Shown piece by piece: positions 1 to 7,070 of a stretch of 64,000 bases of DNA. Origin of the DNA: an uncultured Microbacteriaceae bacterium (GTDB lineage: Bacteria; Actinomycetota; Actinomycetes; Actinomycetales; Microbacteriaceae). The stretch covers positions 1-64,000 of the forward strand of contig CALMSL010000141.1 of the NCBI GenBank assembly GCA_937872445.1, read 5' to 3'. Within the stretch, counting starts at the first letter, position 1. The number at the start of each line of letters is the position of its first letter. The notes beneath the pieces were generated by a model, which was given only the letters and a program-made list of their open reading frames with translations, did not search any database and had not been told where the DNA came from. The position numbers and the translations under genes are program-made.

Positions 1-312
1 CTAGCTGTAGCAATAATAGGAAAAATTCTGAACCGAAACAGAAGAATCCTTCCTGAGCTCATTCCATACGAGGCCGTGGAAATGTGAACTTGCATGAATT
101 CCAGCGGTTGGAAAACTATTCAGGTACCACAAAATGTCCTGCTGGTGGAAGTGCGCGGTCGGTCCGTTTGACGAATCGAGCATCTTCACATATGTACTGC
201 CACAGTCCTTATAACCGGACCACCAAGTTGCTGCCTGAGCTGGTGAAACCGTGGCGACTAGAAGGGCAGCCGTCAAAGCTAGACCGGCATATACCTTTGC
301 TTTGCGATTCAT
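1..312 (-). CDS. small secreted two-cysteine peptide (peptide 1)
   Basis: About 103 residues. A clear Sec signal peptide (MNRKAKVY, a hydrophobic run, then SPAQA-A) would leave a mature peptide of about 75 residues rich in Trp, Tyr and His. It has two cysteines, one near the mature N-terminus (KDCGSTYV) and one three residues from the end. The start was chosen because GGGGGAAGG lies about 8 bases upstream of this ATG. No known family is recognised. The layout (Cys near each end, a Val-rich strand and a His about 15 residues after the first Cys, a Trp about 18 before the last) resembles the peptide at 3830-4150. It is divergent from the lipoprotein gene at 410. A secreted effector or bacteriocin-like role is inference only. 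Confidence 0.7.
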   Translation of the reverse strand: MNRKAKVYAGLALTAALLVATVSPAQAATWWSGYKDCGSTYVKMLDSSNGPTAHFHQQDILWYLNSFPTAGIHASSHFHGLVWNELRKDSSVSVQNFSYYCYS

Positions 313-330
313 TCGATTACCTTCCCCCGT

Positions 331-359
331 TTGACATCCTCCCAAACTGAAAGGATAAT
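331..359 (+). promoter_or_regulatory. sigma-70-like promoter for the lipoprotein gene at 410
   Basis: TTGACA at 331-336 and GATAAT at 354-359 are separated by exactly 17 bp, one mismatch from the consensus pair. Transcription would begin near 366, about 44 bases before the GTG of the lipoprotein gene. The leader would cross the C-rich motif at 386-405. Confidence 0.65.
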
Positions 360-385
360 TCAACATAGTGTGAAATCAAACGTAT

Positions 386-406
386 TGTCTACCCCCGTTA
401 GGGGCC
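386..406 (-). promoter_or_regulatory. C-rich motif site A
   Basis: On the minus strand this reads CTAACGGGGGTAGACA, 74-93 bases upstream of the peptide 1 start. TAGACA could be a -35 element, with TATGTT 18 bases on (367-362) as the -10. Near-identical sequence lies 78-97 bases upstream of peptide 2 (site B) and upstream of the surface protein at 33868 (site C). It is probably an activator site or part of a regulated promoter. The regulator is unknown. Confidence 0.5.
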
Positions 407-409
407 GAA

Positions 410-946
410 GTGTCTAGAGAATCAATTGCGTCGACTGCGCGTGTCGTTGCGATCACTCTGCTCCTCTTGCTCACCGGTTGCACTCAAGCTCCGCGAGTGC
501 CGCTCGACACGGCACCGCCAGGCAGCATTTCGCCAGCCGGCGACTTTGTGTACACATGTGTAACTGAACGCGGTTGGGATGTAAAGCTTGAATGGGATGG
601 CTCTATAGTCGCAAGTTCGGAATCGATACCCAAGGAGCAGATCGATTTGTATTCGGCCGACGTCGCCAAGTGCACAGCGAAGGCGAGCGAGAAATTCACC
701 GTGTCAGCAGCACAGTTGCCCGGACTCTACGACGCAGAACTTAAGACACTTGAATGCTTGAAGCACAACGGCTTTCCCAATGTAGCTAAACCACCGTCCA
801 AGCAAGTTTTTATCGACAACTACGACAGTGAGCCATGGATGGCGTACTCCGCGATTGATCTGTCCTCGATGAGTGACAAAGCGTGGAAAACGTTGAATTT
901 AGCATGCCCGCAACCCCTCATTTCCTTCGATGGTTCATTTGAGTAG
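410..946 (+). CDS. lipoprotein of a four-cysteine paralogous family (copy A)
   Basis: 178 residues beginning GTG. The N-terminus is a lipoprotein signal ending in the lipobox LLTGC, so the protein is probably membrane-anchored on the outside. The mature part has four cysteines (YTC, AKC, LEC, LAC) and shared blocks with copies B (3207-3797) and C (4408-4833): C-x5-GW, LYDxE followed by CL and G(F/Y), PPSxQVFI(D/E)xY, WxAYS and CP. AGGGGC lies just before the GTG. No known family is recognised. Its position beside peptide 1 repeats the pairing of copy B with peptide 2, so the lipoproteins may protect against, carry or sense the peptides (inference). Confidence 0.75.
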   Translation: MSRESIASTARVVAITLLLLLTGCTQAPRVPLDTAPPGSISPAGDFVYTCVTERGWDVKLEWDGSIVASSESIPKEQIDLYSADVAKCTAKASEKFTVSAAQLPGLYDAELKTLECLKHNGFPNVAKPPSKQVFIDNYDSEPWMAYSAIDLSSMSDKAWKTLNLACPQPLISFDGSFE

Positions 947-1057
947 CATGCCGCCGTCAATGGCCAGCACCCATGGTGCCTCACGTTGAGACTGATCGAA
1001 TTGCATTAGAGTGCAGCAATGAGCCGGACTATCCGCTGGACGAGTAGGTAGTTTGCG

Positions 1058-2161
1058 ATGAATCGTTGGTGGGCGATCATCCGGGAGGCTCTCGCGTCCG
1101 CACGCAGCCAACCTGTGGCGTCCGTCGTGTCGGTGATCATGGTGGCTGGCATGTGTGCGACGGTGCTGCTGACAACCGGTCGCACCGTAGGGGCAGAACA
1201 GTCAGTGCTGGGCACCATCGACTCGGCCGGCACACGCTCCATTGTGGTGCGCGCCGATGCGGAAGCGGGCTTGACCACTACGGTGCTTGACCGATTGGCG
1301 AATCTGGATGGCATCGAATGGGCGGGCGCGTTCGGGCAGGCCAGGGATGTGCAAAACGCTGCCTTCCCGGACGGTACCCGGGTGCCGGTGAGGCTGGCGT
1401 GGGGCAATGACCTCAAAAAGTTGGGCATCAGTAACCTGCCGGTCGCCGACCACTCAGCGGTGGCCTCCGCGGCGGCGCTGGAACAGTTGGGTATGCCCGA
1501 TGATGTTGGCGGAGTGGTCTCCAACGATGGCCAACAGTATGCGGTCGTGGGCAGTCTCGCTGTGCCCGACTATTTACGGTTCCTGGAACCCCTCGTCATC
1601 GTGCCCCAAACAGACACAGCGGATACCGCCCCGGCCCCGGTGAGTGTGCTGGTGGTGATCGCCGCCCGCCCCGACCTGGTCGCCCCCGTCTCCCAGGCAG
1701 TGCAATCCGTGCTGGCGGCGGATGATGTCAGCAAAGTGAAACTCTTTACCAGCGAGAGCCTGGCCCAACTGCGCGCCCTCGTGCAAGGCCAGCTGGGCAG
1801 CTTCGGCCGCAACCTGGTGATCATCATCTTCGCCCTCACCGCGATCCTGGTCGCCGCGATCCTCTACGGGCTGGTCATGCTGCGCCGCAAGGACTTCGGA
1901 CGCCGACGCGCCCTCGGTGCATCCCAAAGCCTCATCGTTGCCCTGTTGCTCACCCAGATGGCGGTACTCAGTATGATCGGTGCCATCCTCGGCAGCGCCG
2001 CAGCCGCGATCGGGCTGGCCGCCACCGGCGACCCCCTGCCCGGCTGGGACTTCTTCGCTGCTGTCGGAATCCTCGCCATCGTCACCGGACTGGCCGCCGC
2101 CCTCATCCCCGCACTGGCCGCAGCGCGACGCGACCCACTCAAAGAACTACGGGTACCGTAA
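1058..2161 (+). CDS. FtsX/MacB-type ABC transporter permease
   Basis: 367 residues with the MacB layout: one membrane helix near residues 15-40, a periplasm-facing domain of about 200 residues, then three helices in the last 120 residues, ending in a DPLKELR-type tail typical of FtsX-domain permeases. This family couples ATP hydrolysis to export or mechanotransmission across the membrane. It follows lipoprotein copy A by about 110 bp on the same strand. No ABC ATPase gene is adjacent; the next genes are a toxin-antitoxin pair. It must use an ATPase encoded elsewhere, or is an orphan. A link to the secreted peptides is inferred from proximity. Confidence 0.8.
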   Translation: MNRWWAIIREALASARSQPVASVVSVIMVAGMCATVLLTTGRTVGAEQSVLGTIDSAGTRSIVVRADAEAGLTTTVLDRLANLDGIEWAGAFGQARDVQNAAFPDGTRVPVRLAWGNDLKKLGISNLPVADHSAVASAAALEQLGMPDDVGGVVSNDGQQYAVVGSLAVPDYLRFLEPLVIVPQTDTADTAPAPVSVLVVIAARPDLVAPVSQAVQSVLAADDVSKVKLFTSESLAQLRALVQGQLGSFGRNLVIIIFALTAILVAAILYGLVMLRRKDFGRRRALGASQSLIVALLLTQMAVLSMIGAILGSAAAAIGLAATGDPLPGWDFFAAVGILAIVTGLAAALIPALAAARRDPLKELRVP

Positions 2162-2393
2162 CAAAAAGCTAGCCAGAAAAGAACCTGTCCGGGACGACTC
2201 AGTTTCACGCGCTCATTCACCAAAGGCTTCCCTAGCTTGGCCAACGAACAAAACTACGAGGAGACTTCCTGTGAGTCAACGTGCATCCAAGAAACAGCGT
2301 GGTACCTCGTGGCGTCGCATGTGCCCGCAAAAGGTTCCCTTTACGGCCACCATGGTGGGCCTGCAGGAGAAGTGCCTTTGGGGTAAACATCGA
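2162..2393. other. intergenic stretch with a short translated-looking remnant
   Basis: No convincing gene. GAGGAGA precedes a GTG at 2272 that opens a basic frame (MSQRASKKQRG...), but this runs out of frame through the antitoxin gene and loses any coding character. It may be the stub of a deleted gene downstream of the permease, such as its missing ATPase or a small basic protein. That is a weak guess. Confidence 0.25.
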
Positions 2394-2408
2394 TTACAAT
2401 GTAAACAT
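2383..2408 (+). promoter_or_regulatory. leaderless promoter and operator of the RHH/RelE pair
   Basis: TACAAT at 2395-2400 is a good -10 whose start site falls at or next to the antitoxin ATG at 2407, and no ribosome binding site is visible, so the mRNA is probably leaderless. The -10 is embedded in the inverted repeat TTACA-A-TGTAA (2394-2404), and GTAAACAT is repeated at 2383-2390 and 2401-2408. This fits autoregulation by a ribbon-helix-helix antitoxin. Confidence 0.5.
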
Positions 2409-2694
2409 GAGTACTACAACGCCACTCGGGCGACCCATCTCCGTGCGGCTTCCCGACGATCTGCGCGAGCGCATCGAAGCTCTCGCCAAAGCCTCCAGAC
2501 GAAGCCAGGGCGATGTTGTGCGCGAAGTCCTGGAGCGCGACCTTTCGGAGTTGGAGTGGGAGCAGCGCATCATCACCAGTGCTGCAGATCTTCGCTCGGG
2601 TCGAGTGCAGACCGTGCCGCTTGCAGACGTCGAGCGAGAGCTGGGGCTGAGCGACACCCCGATTGACGCCAGCATCCTGGATGAGATCGAGTGA
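2407..2694 (+). CDS. ribbon-helix-helix antitoxin (RelB/CopG type)
   Basis: 95 residues. The N-terminal part (GRPISVRLPDDLRERIEAL, then SQGDVVREVLERDL) is a typical ribbon-helix-helix DNA-binding domain. The C-terminal tail is the likely toxin-wrapping part. The start is the ATG just before STTTPLGRP, supported by the -10 and operator that abut it. The stop overlaps the toxin start (GTGA), so the two are translationally coupled. It probably neutralises the RelE-like toxin and represses its own promoter. Confidence 0.85.
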   Translation: MSTTTPLGRPISVRLPDDLRERIEALAKASRRSQGDVVREVLERDLSELEWEQRIITSAADLRSGRVQTVPLADVERELGLSDTPIDASILDEIE

Positions 2695-2954
2695 GTTGGG
2701 AAGTCGAATTATCACCAGACGCGGCGAAGTGGCTTCGGAAAGCTGACCCCGACACCGCCCGACGCATACGCGCCGCGCTTCGAGCGATCGCGGCCCTCGA
2801 CAGTCCCCGGAGTCGAGGCAAAGCCCTCACCGGAGGCCTCTCAGGCTTGTGGAGGTACCGCGTCAGTAATTTTCGTGTTGTCTGCGACCTTCGAGACGCA
2901 CTGCTGGTCGTTCTGGTGATCGATACCGATCACCGCAGCAGCATCTATGAGTGA
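2691..2954 (+). CDS. RelE/ParE-family toxin
   Basis: 87 residues starting at GTG, overlapping the antitoxin stop by four bases. The pattern is that of RelE: VELSPDAAKWLRK at the N-terminus, the central KALTGGLSGLWRYRVSNFRVVCDL block with the conserved basic residues of the RelE fold, then VLVIDTDHRSSIY. RelE proteins are ribosome-dependent mRNA endonucleases, while the ParE branch poisons gyrase; sequence alone does not separate them here, though the short GLWRYRVSNFRV block favours RelE. Full length, no damage seen. Confidence 0.85.
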   Translation: MSWEVELSPDAAKWLRKADPDTARRIRAALRAIAALDSPRSRGKALTGGLSGLWRYRVSNFRVVCDLRDALLVVLVIDTDHRSSIYE

Positions 2955-3206
2955 ATGAAGGGTTTGCTGCATGATGAGCATTCACTCGGTCATTGAATTC
3001 AGGTGCGACTCATTCGGCAACAACCCGGCCCGCTGAGGGTTCGGCTTACGGACACCGCTCGAAGCAATAATCGTTCCAAAATCGGTCACGGGAAGTCCGT
3101 TGAAACCCGGTCCGCTCGCGGTCCGACTTCCGGACACCCAGGATGTTCCTGGGATGGTGTTGGACTGGCATGCTGTGCATCCCCGCCACGCCAACTGCTC
3201 CCATCG
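2955..3206. other. intergenic stretch, no gene seen
   Basis: No coding character. Two imperfect copies of a CGGCTTACGGACACC-like sequence (near 3043 and 3122) lie about 80 bp apart. They could be remnants of a mobile element, but no transposase sequence is left. Confidence 0.3.
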
Positions 3207-3797
3207 CTATCCTTTGCCGCCACCGTAGTACTCGTTCCAGAGTTCGTTTCCCAGAACGGTGCTTGCTTGAGGACATTCCCGCGAGATACTGAGGAACTCT
3301 TCCTGCGTCAATTCTGGGAGCGCCGAATAAGCCGACCATGGTGCCTCAGCGGTGCGTGCCTGGTACTGCTCAATGAACACTTGTCTGCTCGGCGCTTGAC
3401 TGGGCTCATACCCGTGGTCAGCAAGGCACCTTGCGGTTTCCATCTCTTTGTCATAGAGCCGGGACAGTGACTCGCTGCTCAACGCAGCCGAAGAGGGAAC
3501 CTGTTGGAACCCGATTTTTGCTTTGCACGCCTTATCGTCTTGTGAATATTGGTCGGCTTGGTCGGGTGGCACGGAGACCGTGATCCCCGTACTTTCGTTA
3601 TAGGTCGCATCCACCCATCCATCGCTCTGAAGGCAATCAACGAGCGCCGACATCATCGATTCCCAGCTCCGCGGGTTCGGCTCACTGTCGTTGGCGTTGG
3701 GCGGGCTCCCGCAACCACTCAACCCAACCACGGTGATCAGGGTGAGAGCGATGAGCAACTGGCCCCGCCGCCCACCCTGACGTTCTCGCTGCGACAT
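3207..3797 (-). CDS. lipoprotein of a four-cysteine paralogous family (copy B)
   Basis: 196 residues. The start is the ATG preceded closely by GAGGGG. The signal (RRGQLLIALTLITVVGLSGC) ends in the lipobox LSGC, predicting an outward-facing lipoprotein. The mature part has four cysteines (VDC, KAC, ARC, REC) and the family blocks also seen in copy A: C-x5-GW, LYDKEMETARCL, PSRQVFIEQY, PWSAYS. It lies 32 bases downstream of peptide 2 on the same strand, so the two are almost certainly co-transcribed. Function is unknown; a cognate immunity or processing partner for the peptide is the simplest inference. Confidence 0.75.
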   Translation of the reverse strand: MSQRERQGGRRGQLLIALTLITVVGLSGCGSPPNANDSEPNPRSWESMMSALVDCLQSDGWVDATYNESTGITVSVPPDQADQYSQDDKACKAKIGFQQVPSSAALSSESLSRLYDKEMETARCLADHGYEPSQAPSRQVFIEQYQARTAEAPWSAYSALPELTQEEFLSISRECPQASTVLGNELWNEYYGGGKG

Positions 3798-3829
3798 TGC
3801 GATCCCCTCGGAGGACAAATCGACTGACC

Positions 3830-4150
3830 TTAGTGGCAGGTTCCGCCCTTGGCAGTTCCAGACTTGAAGGCCCCGAACGTTTCAATCTTCCAACTTCTCG
3901 ATTGAGTACCGGAATACGTCTGCCAGTAATAGTACGGGCCTATTACTGCAGGGTTGTACTGCTTCATGATTCCTGTCGCGTAGTACCAGTGGCGAACTGT
4001 GTCATTTTGGGTACCAAAAATGCTGACGGATCTCACACCGGAGCAACTGGTTGTCCCGGTCGAACTGGCATAGGCAAACGCGGGTGCCGCTGAGCCTACG
4101 ACCAGGCCCAAAGCTATCCCGGCCGCAAGTGCGGCGTTCCTGAGTTTCAT
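3830..4150 (-). CDS. small secreted two-cysteine peptide (peptide 2)
   Basis: 106 residues. A signal peptide (MKLRNAALAAG...APAFA-YA) leaves about 80 mature residues rich in Ser, Thr, Gly, Trp and Tyr. There is one Cys about 10 residues into the mature part (TTSCSGVRSV) and one at the penultimate position. The start has a good AAGGAAG site about 9 bases upstream. It shares its layout with peptide 1, though identity is low. It is first in an operon with lipoprotein copy B. I considered the lactococcin 972 family, but its YG and His-rich features are not evident. A secreted bacteriocin-like or signalling peptide is possible. Confidence 0.7.
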   Translation of the reverse strand: MKLRNAALAAGIALGLVVGSAAPAFAYASSTGTTSCSGVRSVSIFGTQNDTVRHWYYATGIMKQYNPAVIGPYYYWQTYSGTQSRSWKIETFGAFKSGTAKGGTCH

Positions 4151-4227
4151 TGTGAGACTTCCTTTCTCCTTTGAATGGCCGAAATAGGGCAATCAAGAAT
4201 TGAACAAAACATCCCGTTCAACGACCC

Positions 4228-4250
4228 TGTCTACCCCCCCTCTTAGCGCG
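4228..4250 (-). promoter_or_regulatory. C-rich motif site B
   Basis: On the minus strand this reads CGCTAAGAGGGGGGGTAGAC followed by A, ending 78 bases upstream of the peptide 2 start. The match to site A (CTAACGGGGGTAGACA) and the near-equal distance to the start codon point to shared control of the two peptide genes. Confidence 0.5.
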
Positions 4251-4407
4251 ACTGTCAAGCCCTTCTCCTACAACGGCACCCAGTGACTTTGGGTCGCTGA
4301 TTGGTGGGCAGGCGAACAGCCGTTCGTCCAGCTCCATCCACTGCGGTCGTCGCATACTAGACATCGCGAACAGGCGCACGCCAGCTCTCGAGATCCAGGA
4401 GCTGATA

Positions 4408-4833
4408 ATGCTCTCGGAGGCGATGGCGACCTGCATGCACGATAAGGGTATGGAGGTGGGTTTTGATATCAAGGGAGGGCCCAGCGGCCTAGAGACGGAT
4501 TCGTCCCAGTCCGGCTTATGGAGGGCCGCTGCCAACACCCGTGGAACGGCAACCGGCTACGTCAACCCGCAGTTGCCCCAGAGCCAGATCAGACAGTCGT
4601 ATTCGCAGGAGGTTGCCGAGCGGGCTTGTCTCGCTGAACTTGGCTTTGGCTCGCCGGAGTCGCCCAGCGAGCAGACGTATATCGACAGCTACGGCACGGG
4701 TGATCAGTTTTATGCAGTCCACTCCGCGGGCGCAGACCAGGTAGGCCAGGTAGGCCAGGGCAAAATGTCCGAGATCGTGCAGAAGTGCCCGCCACCCACC
4801 TGGTTTCTCAACGTCGATGGGCTAGTGAAGTAG
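4408..4833 (+). pseudogene. truncated third copy of the four-cysteine lipoprotein family (copy C)
   Basis: 141 residues from the first ATG, with the C-terminal two thirds of the family: AMATCMHDKGM (first Cys block), ERACLAELGF, SPSEQTYIDSY, YAVHSAG and QKCPPPTW. The signal peptide and lipobox are missing and the frame upstream is closed by stops, so a 5' truncation is the simplest reading. The second conserved Cys is absent. It could still be translated as a cytoplasmic protein, but an exported role is lost. It lies head-to-head with the peptide 2 operon and convergent with the SDR gene. Confidence 0.55.
4741..4758 (+). repeat. two tandem copies of GTAGGCCAG
   Basis: A 9-bp unit repeated in frame inside copy C, giving QVGQVGQ. 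It suggests slippage and relaxed constraint on this gene copy. Confidence 0.6.
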
Positions 4834-4836
4834 CAC

Positions 4837-5760
4837 TCAGACCGTGAACGGGATTCCGGTCCAGTTCTCGGAGAGCGACCACAACCCTTCGCCGAACTGG
4901 GCGGAGTGGCTCGATGCGACCGGGGTGTTGAGCACCGGCCGGCCGAAGATCGGCGTCGTGCGTCCCCAGTATTGCCCGCCCACGGCATCCGGATCGATCG
5001 CCGCTCGCACCAGTGGCCACGCTGCCGCCTCCTTGCTCCCTCCCGCAACGAAGGAGAGCCCCGCGAGGAACCGCTGGGCCACCGTCGGCTCGTTCACGCC
5101 GGCGCGGAACGGGGTGAGGCCGTCCTGCGCGCCACCCGGATGCGCGATGAGCGCGGTCACCGGGCTTCCGGCCGCCCGCAACCGCCGGTCCAGCTCGAAC
5201 CCGAACGCTTGCGTCGCGTGCTTCGACAGCGCGTAGCTCGAGAACGAGGAGTAGCGCTTCTCGCTCTGCAGATCGTACGCCCGAAGAGTCACGAGCCGTG
5301 TGGAGCCGCTGCCCATCGTGACGATGCGGCTGCCCGGCGTTCTCGCGAGCGTCGGAAAGACGAGCGCGGTGAGGGCGAAGTGGCCGAGGTGGTTCGTCCC
5401 GAACGTGAGCTCGTGGCCGTCCGCAGTGAGGCGTCGCTTCCGGCCGGCCAGGATCACTGCGGCGTTCTCCAGAAGTCCGTCGATGCGGTCGAGCCGGTTG
5501 AGCTCCGCGGCGGCGTCGCGCACCGAGTCGAGCGAGGACAGGTCCAGCTTCACGAACCCGACCTCGGCATCCGGGATGCGGCTTCGGATGGAGCTCGCCG
5601 CGGCATCCGCTTTCGCCTCTGACCGCGCGGCGAGGATGACCCGCGCGCCCGTGCCGGCCAATTGTTCAGCGGCGAAGTAGCCGATTCCGCTGCTGCCGCC
5701 CGTGACGACGAAGGTCTTGCCCGCTTGCGAGGGAAGGTTGCGGGGATCCCAGCGCGCCAC
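4837..5760 (-). CDS. SDR-family oxidoreductase
   Basis: 307 residues starting at a GTG whose G is the last base of the chorismate mutase stop codon (TAGTG), so translation is coupled. It has the classical SDR signatures: TGGSSGIG for NAD(P) binding near residue 20, ENAAV in place of NNAG, and YALSK carrying the catalytic Tyr and Lys. The long C-terminal part resembles the retinol dehydrogenase/protochlorophyllide reductase-like branch. The substrate cannot be read from the sequence. It is last in a minus-strand run with the mutase and the EamA transporter. Confidence 0.85.
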   Translation of the reverse strand: MARWDPRNLPSQAGKTFVVTGGSSGIGYFAAEQLAGTGARVILAARSEAKADAAASSIRSRIPDAEVGFVKLDLSSLDSVRDAAAELNRLDRIDGLLENAAVILAGRKRRLTADGHELTFGTNHLGHFALTALVFPTLARTPGSRIVTMGSGSTRLVTLRAYDLQSEKRYSSFSSYALSKHATQAFGFELDRRLRAAGSPVTALIAHPGGAQDGLTPFRAGVNEPTVAQRFLAGLSFVAGGSKEAAAWPLVRAAIDPDAVGGQYWGRTTPIFGRPVLNTPVASSHSAQFGEGLWSLSENWTGIPFTV

Positions 5761-6095
5761 TACGGCTGAGTCTCGATGGTGCCCGTCGAGGCGATTTGCT
5801 CGTGGTGGTGGATGACCTCGGCCACCACGAAATTGAACCACTTTTCGGCGAAAGCCGGGTCAAGGCGGCTGTCCACTGCGAGCGCCCTCAGCCGCGCGAT
5901 CTGCACTTTCTCGCGCTCCGGGTCGGATGGGGGAAGGCCGTTCGCGGCCTTCAGCCTCCCCACCTGCTGCGTGAACCTGAACCTTTCCGCCAGCAGGTGG
6001 ATGAGCGCCGCGTCGATGTTGTCGATGCTCAGTCGGATGCTGTCCAGTTCCTCGCGGACAGCTTGCAAGTCGGGGGTGGCGCGATCGTCGGACAT
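5760..6095 (-). CDS. AroQ-type chorismate mutase
   Basis: 111 residues. The helical AroQ pattern is plain: VREELDSIRLSIDNIDAALIHLLAERFRFTQQVGRLKA, then DPEREKVQIARLRALA. It has the conserved Arg, Lys and Glu positions expected for converting chorismate to prephenate in Phe/Tyr synthesis. The actinobacterial stand-alone enzyme is of this length. It is 18 bases downstream of the EamA gene and overlaps the SDR start by one base, so the three form an operon. Confidence 0.88.
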   Translation of the reverse strand: MSDDRATPDLQAVREELDSIRLSIDNIDAALIHLLAERFRFTQQVGRLKAANGLPPSDPEREKVQIARLRALAVDSRLDPAFAEKWFNFVVAEVIHHHEQIASTGTIETQP

Positions 6096-6113
6096 CTTTA
6101 GAGGGTACTTCCC

Positions 6114-7037
6114 TTAGGCCAGGCTCGCGCGGCGCCCGAGTTTCAGTCTTTGTTGGGTGAACAGGATACCGAGGAGCACGAGCGCTGCGCCCGCCGGTTC
6201 GTGCCACGACAGCGTCTCCCCGAGCACGAGGAAGCCGAGCACGACGGCGACGACTGGGATCAGATAGGTGACGGTGGAGACGTTCGTCGGACCCCACGCC
6301 CGCAACACCGCAATGTTCCAGATGTAGGCGATCCCGGTGCCGACAGCACCGAGCATGACGAGCGACGCGACGACCGGGAGGGTCAGGTTGACCGGACCGA
6401 TCGCGAGCACGGGCGTGAGTGCCAGCATGATCACACCGGCCGTGCCGATGGTCATGAACGCCACCGTCGTTCCCGCAATCGGCCGCGGGCTGATGAATTT
6501 GCGCAGGTATCCGATGGCCACGCCATAGGAACTCGCCGCGACGATGCAGGCGAGCTGACCCCACAGGTCGCCGCTCAGGTTCGTGTACTGCCACGGCGCG
6601 ATGATGATCACGACGCCGACAAGACCGATGCCCACACCCACCAGCTGGCCCCGATTAAGCCGCTCGACACGAAAGACGACGGCAGCCATGATCGCCGTGG
6701 CGATGGGGGTGAGCGAGTTGTAGATCGCGGCGAGACCGGAGGAGACGTGCTGCTCCGCCCAGGCGAACAACAGGTGGGGGATGACCGCGTTCGTGATCGC
6801 GATCACGAGGAAATGGAAGTACACGATCGGCTCGCGAGGCAACCGGTGGCGGCCGATCACCATGATGATGCCGAGGGTGAGTGCGCCCAGGATTTCGCGC
6901 GACCAGGCGATTTGCGCGAAGGAGACGCCGTCCAGCGCCACTTTCATGAACAGAAAGCTGGAACCCCAGGCGAGACCCATGAGCACGAACTGGATGGCGA
7001 CGCCGTACCTTTTGGCGCCCGCGGCAGTCTCACTCAC
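6114..7037 (-). CDS. EamA/DMT-family transporter
   Basis: 307 residues with about ten membrane helices in two EamA repeats (GLAWGSSFLFMKVAL near the start; the second repeat from about residue 155). The family exports amino acids, purines and other metabolites. Being first in an operon with chorismate mutase hints at an aromatic compound, but this is only context. Confidence 0.85.
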   Translation of the reverse strand: MSETAAGAKRYGVAIQFVLMGLAWGSSFLFMKVALDGVSFAQIAWSREILGALTLGIIMVIGRHRLPREPIVYFHFLVIAITNAVIPHLLFAWAEQHVSSGLAAIYNSLTPIATAIMAAVVFRVERLNRGQLVGVGIGLVGVVIIIAPWQYTNLSGDLWGQLACIVAASSYGVAIGYLRKFISPRPIAGTTVAFMTIGTAGVIMLALTPVLAIGPVNLTLPVVASLVMLGAVGTGIAYIWNIAVLRAWGPTNVSTVTYLIPVVAVVLGFLVLGETLSWHEPAGAALVLLGILFTQQRLKLGRRASLA

Positions 7038-7070
7038 AGATAGACACTACATCGCTCCGAAGACGGCCAG

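Noticed and set aside
2915..2934. Hairpin GGTGATCG-N4-CGATCACC as terminator
   Set aside because: It lies within the last codons of the RelE toxin gene (VIDTDHRSS) and has no U-tract; coding constraint explains it well enough.
3830..4150. Lactococcin 972-family bacteriocin
   Set aside because: The secreted peptide next to a permease invites this name, but the WxYG opening and the His-rich middle of that family are not evident in either peptide.
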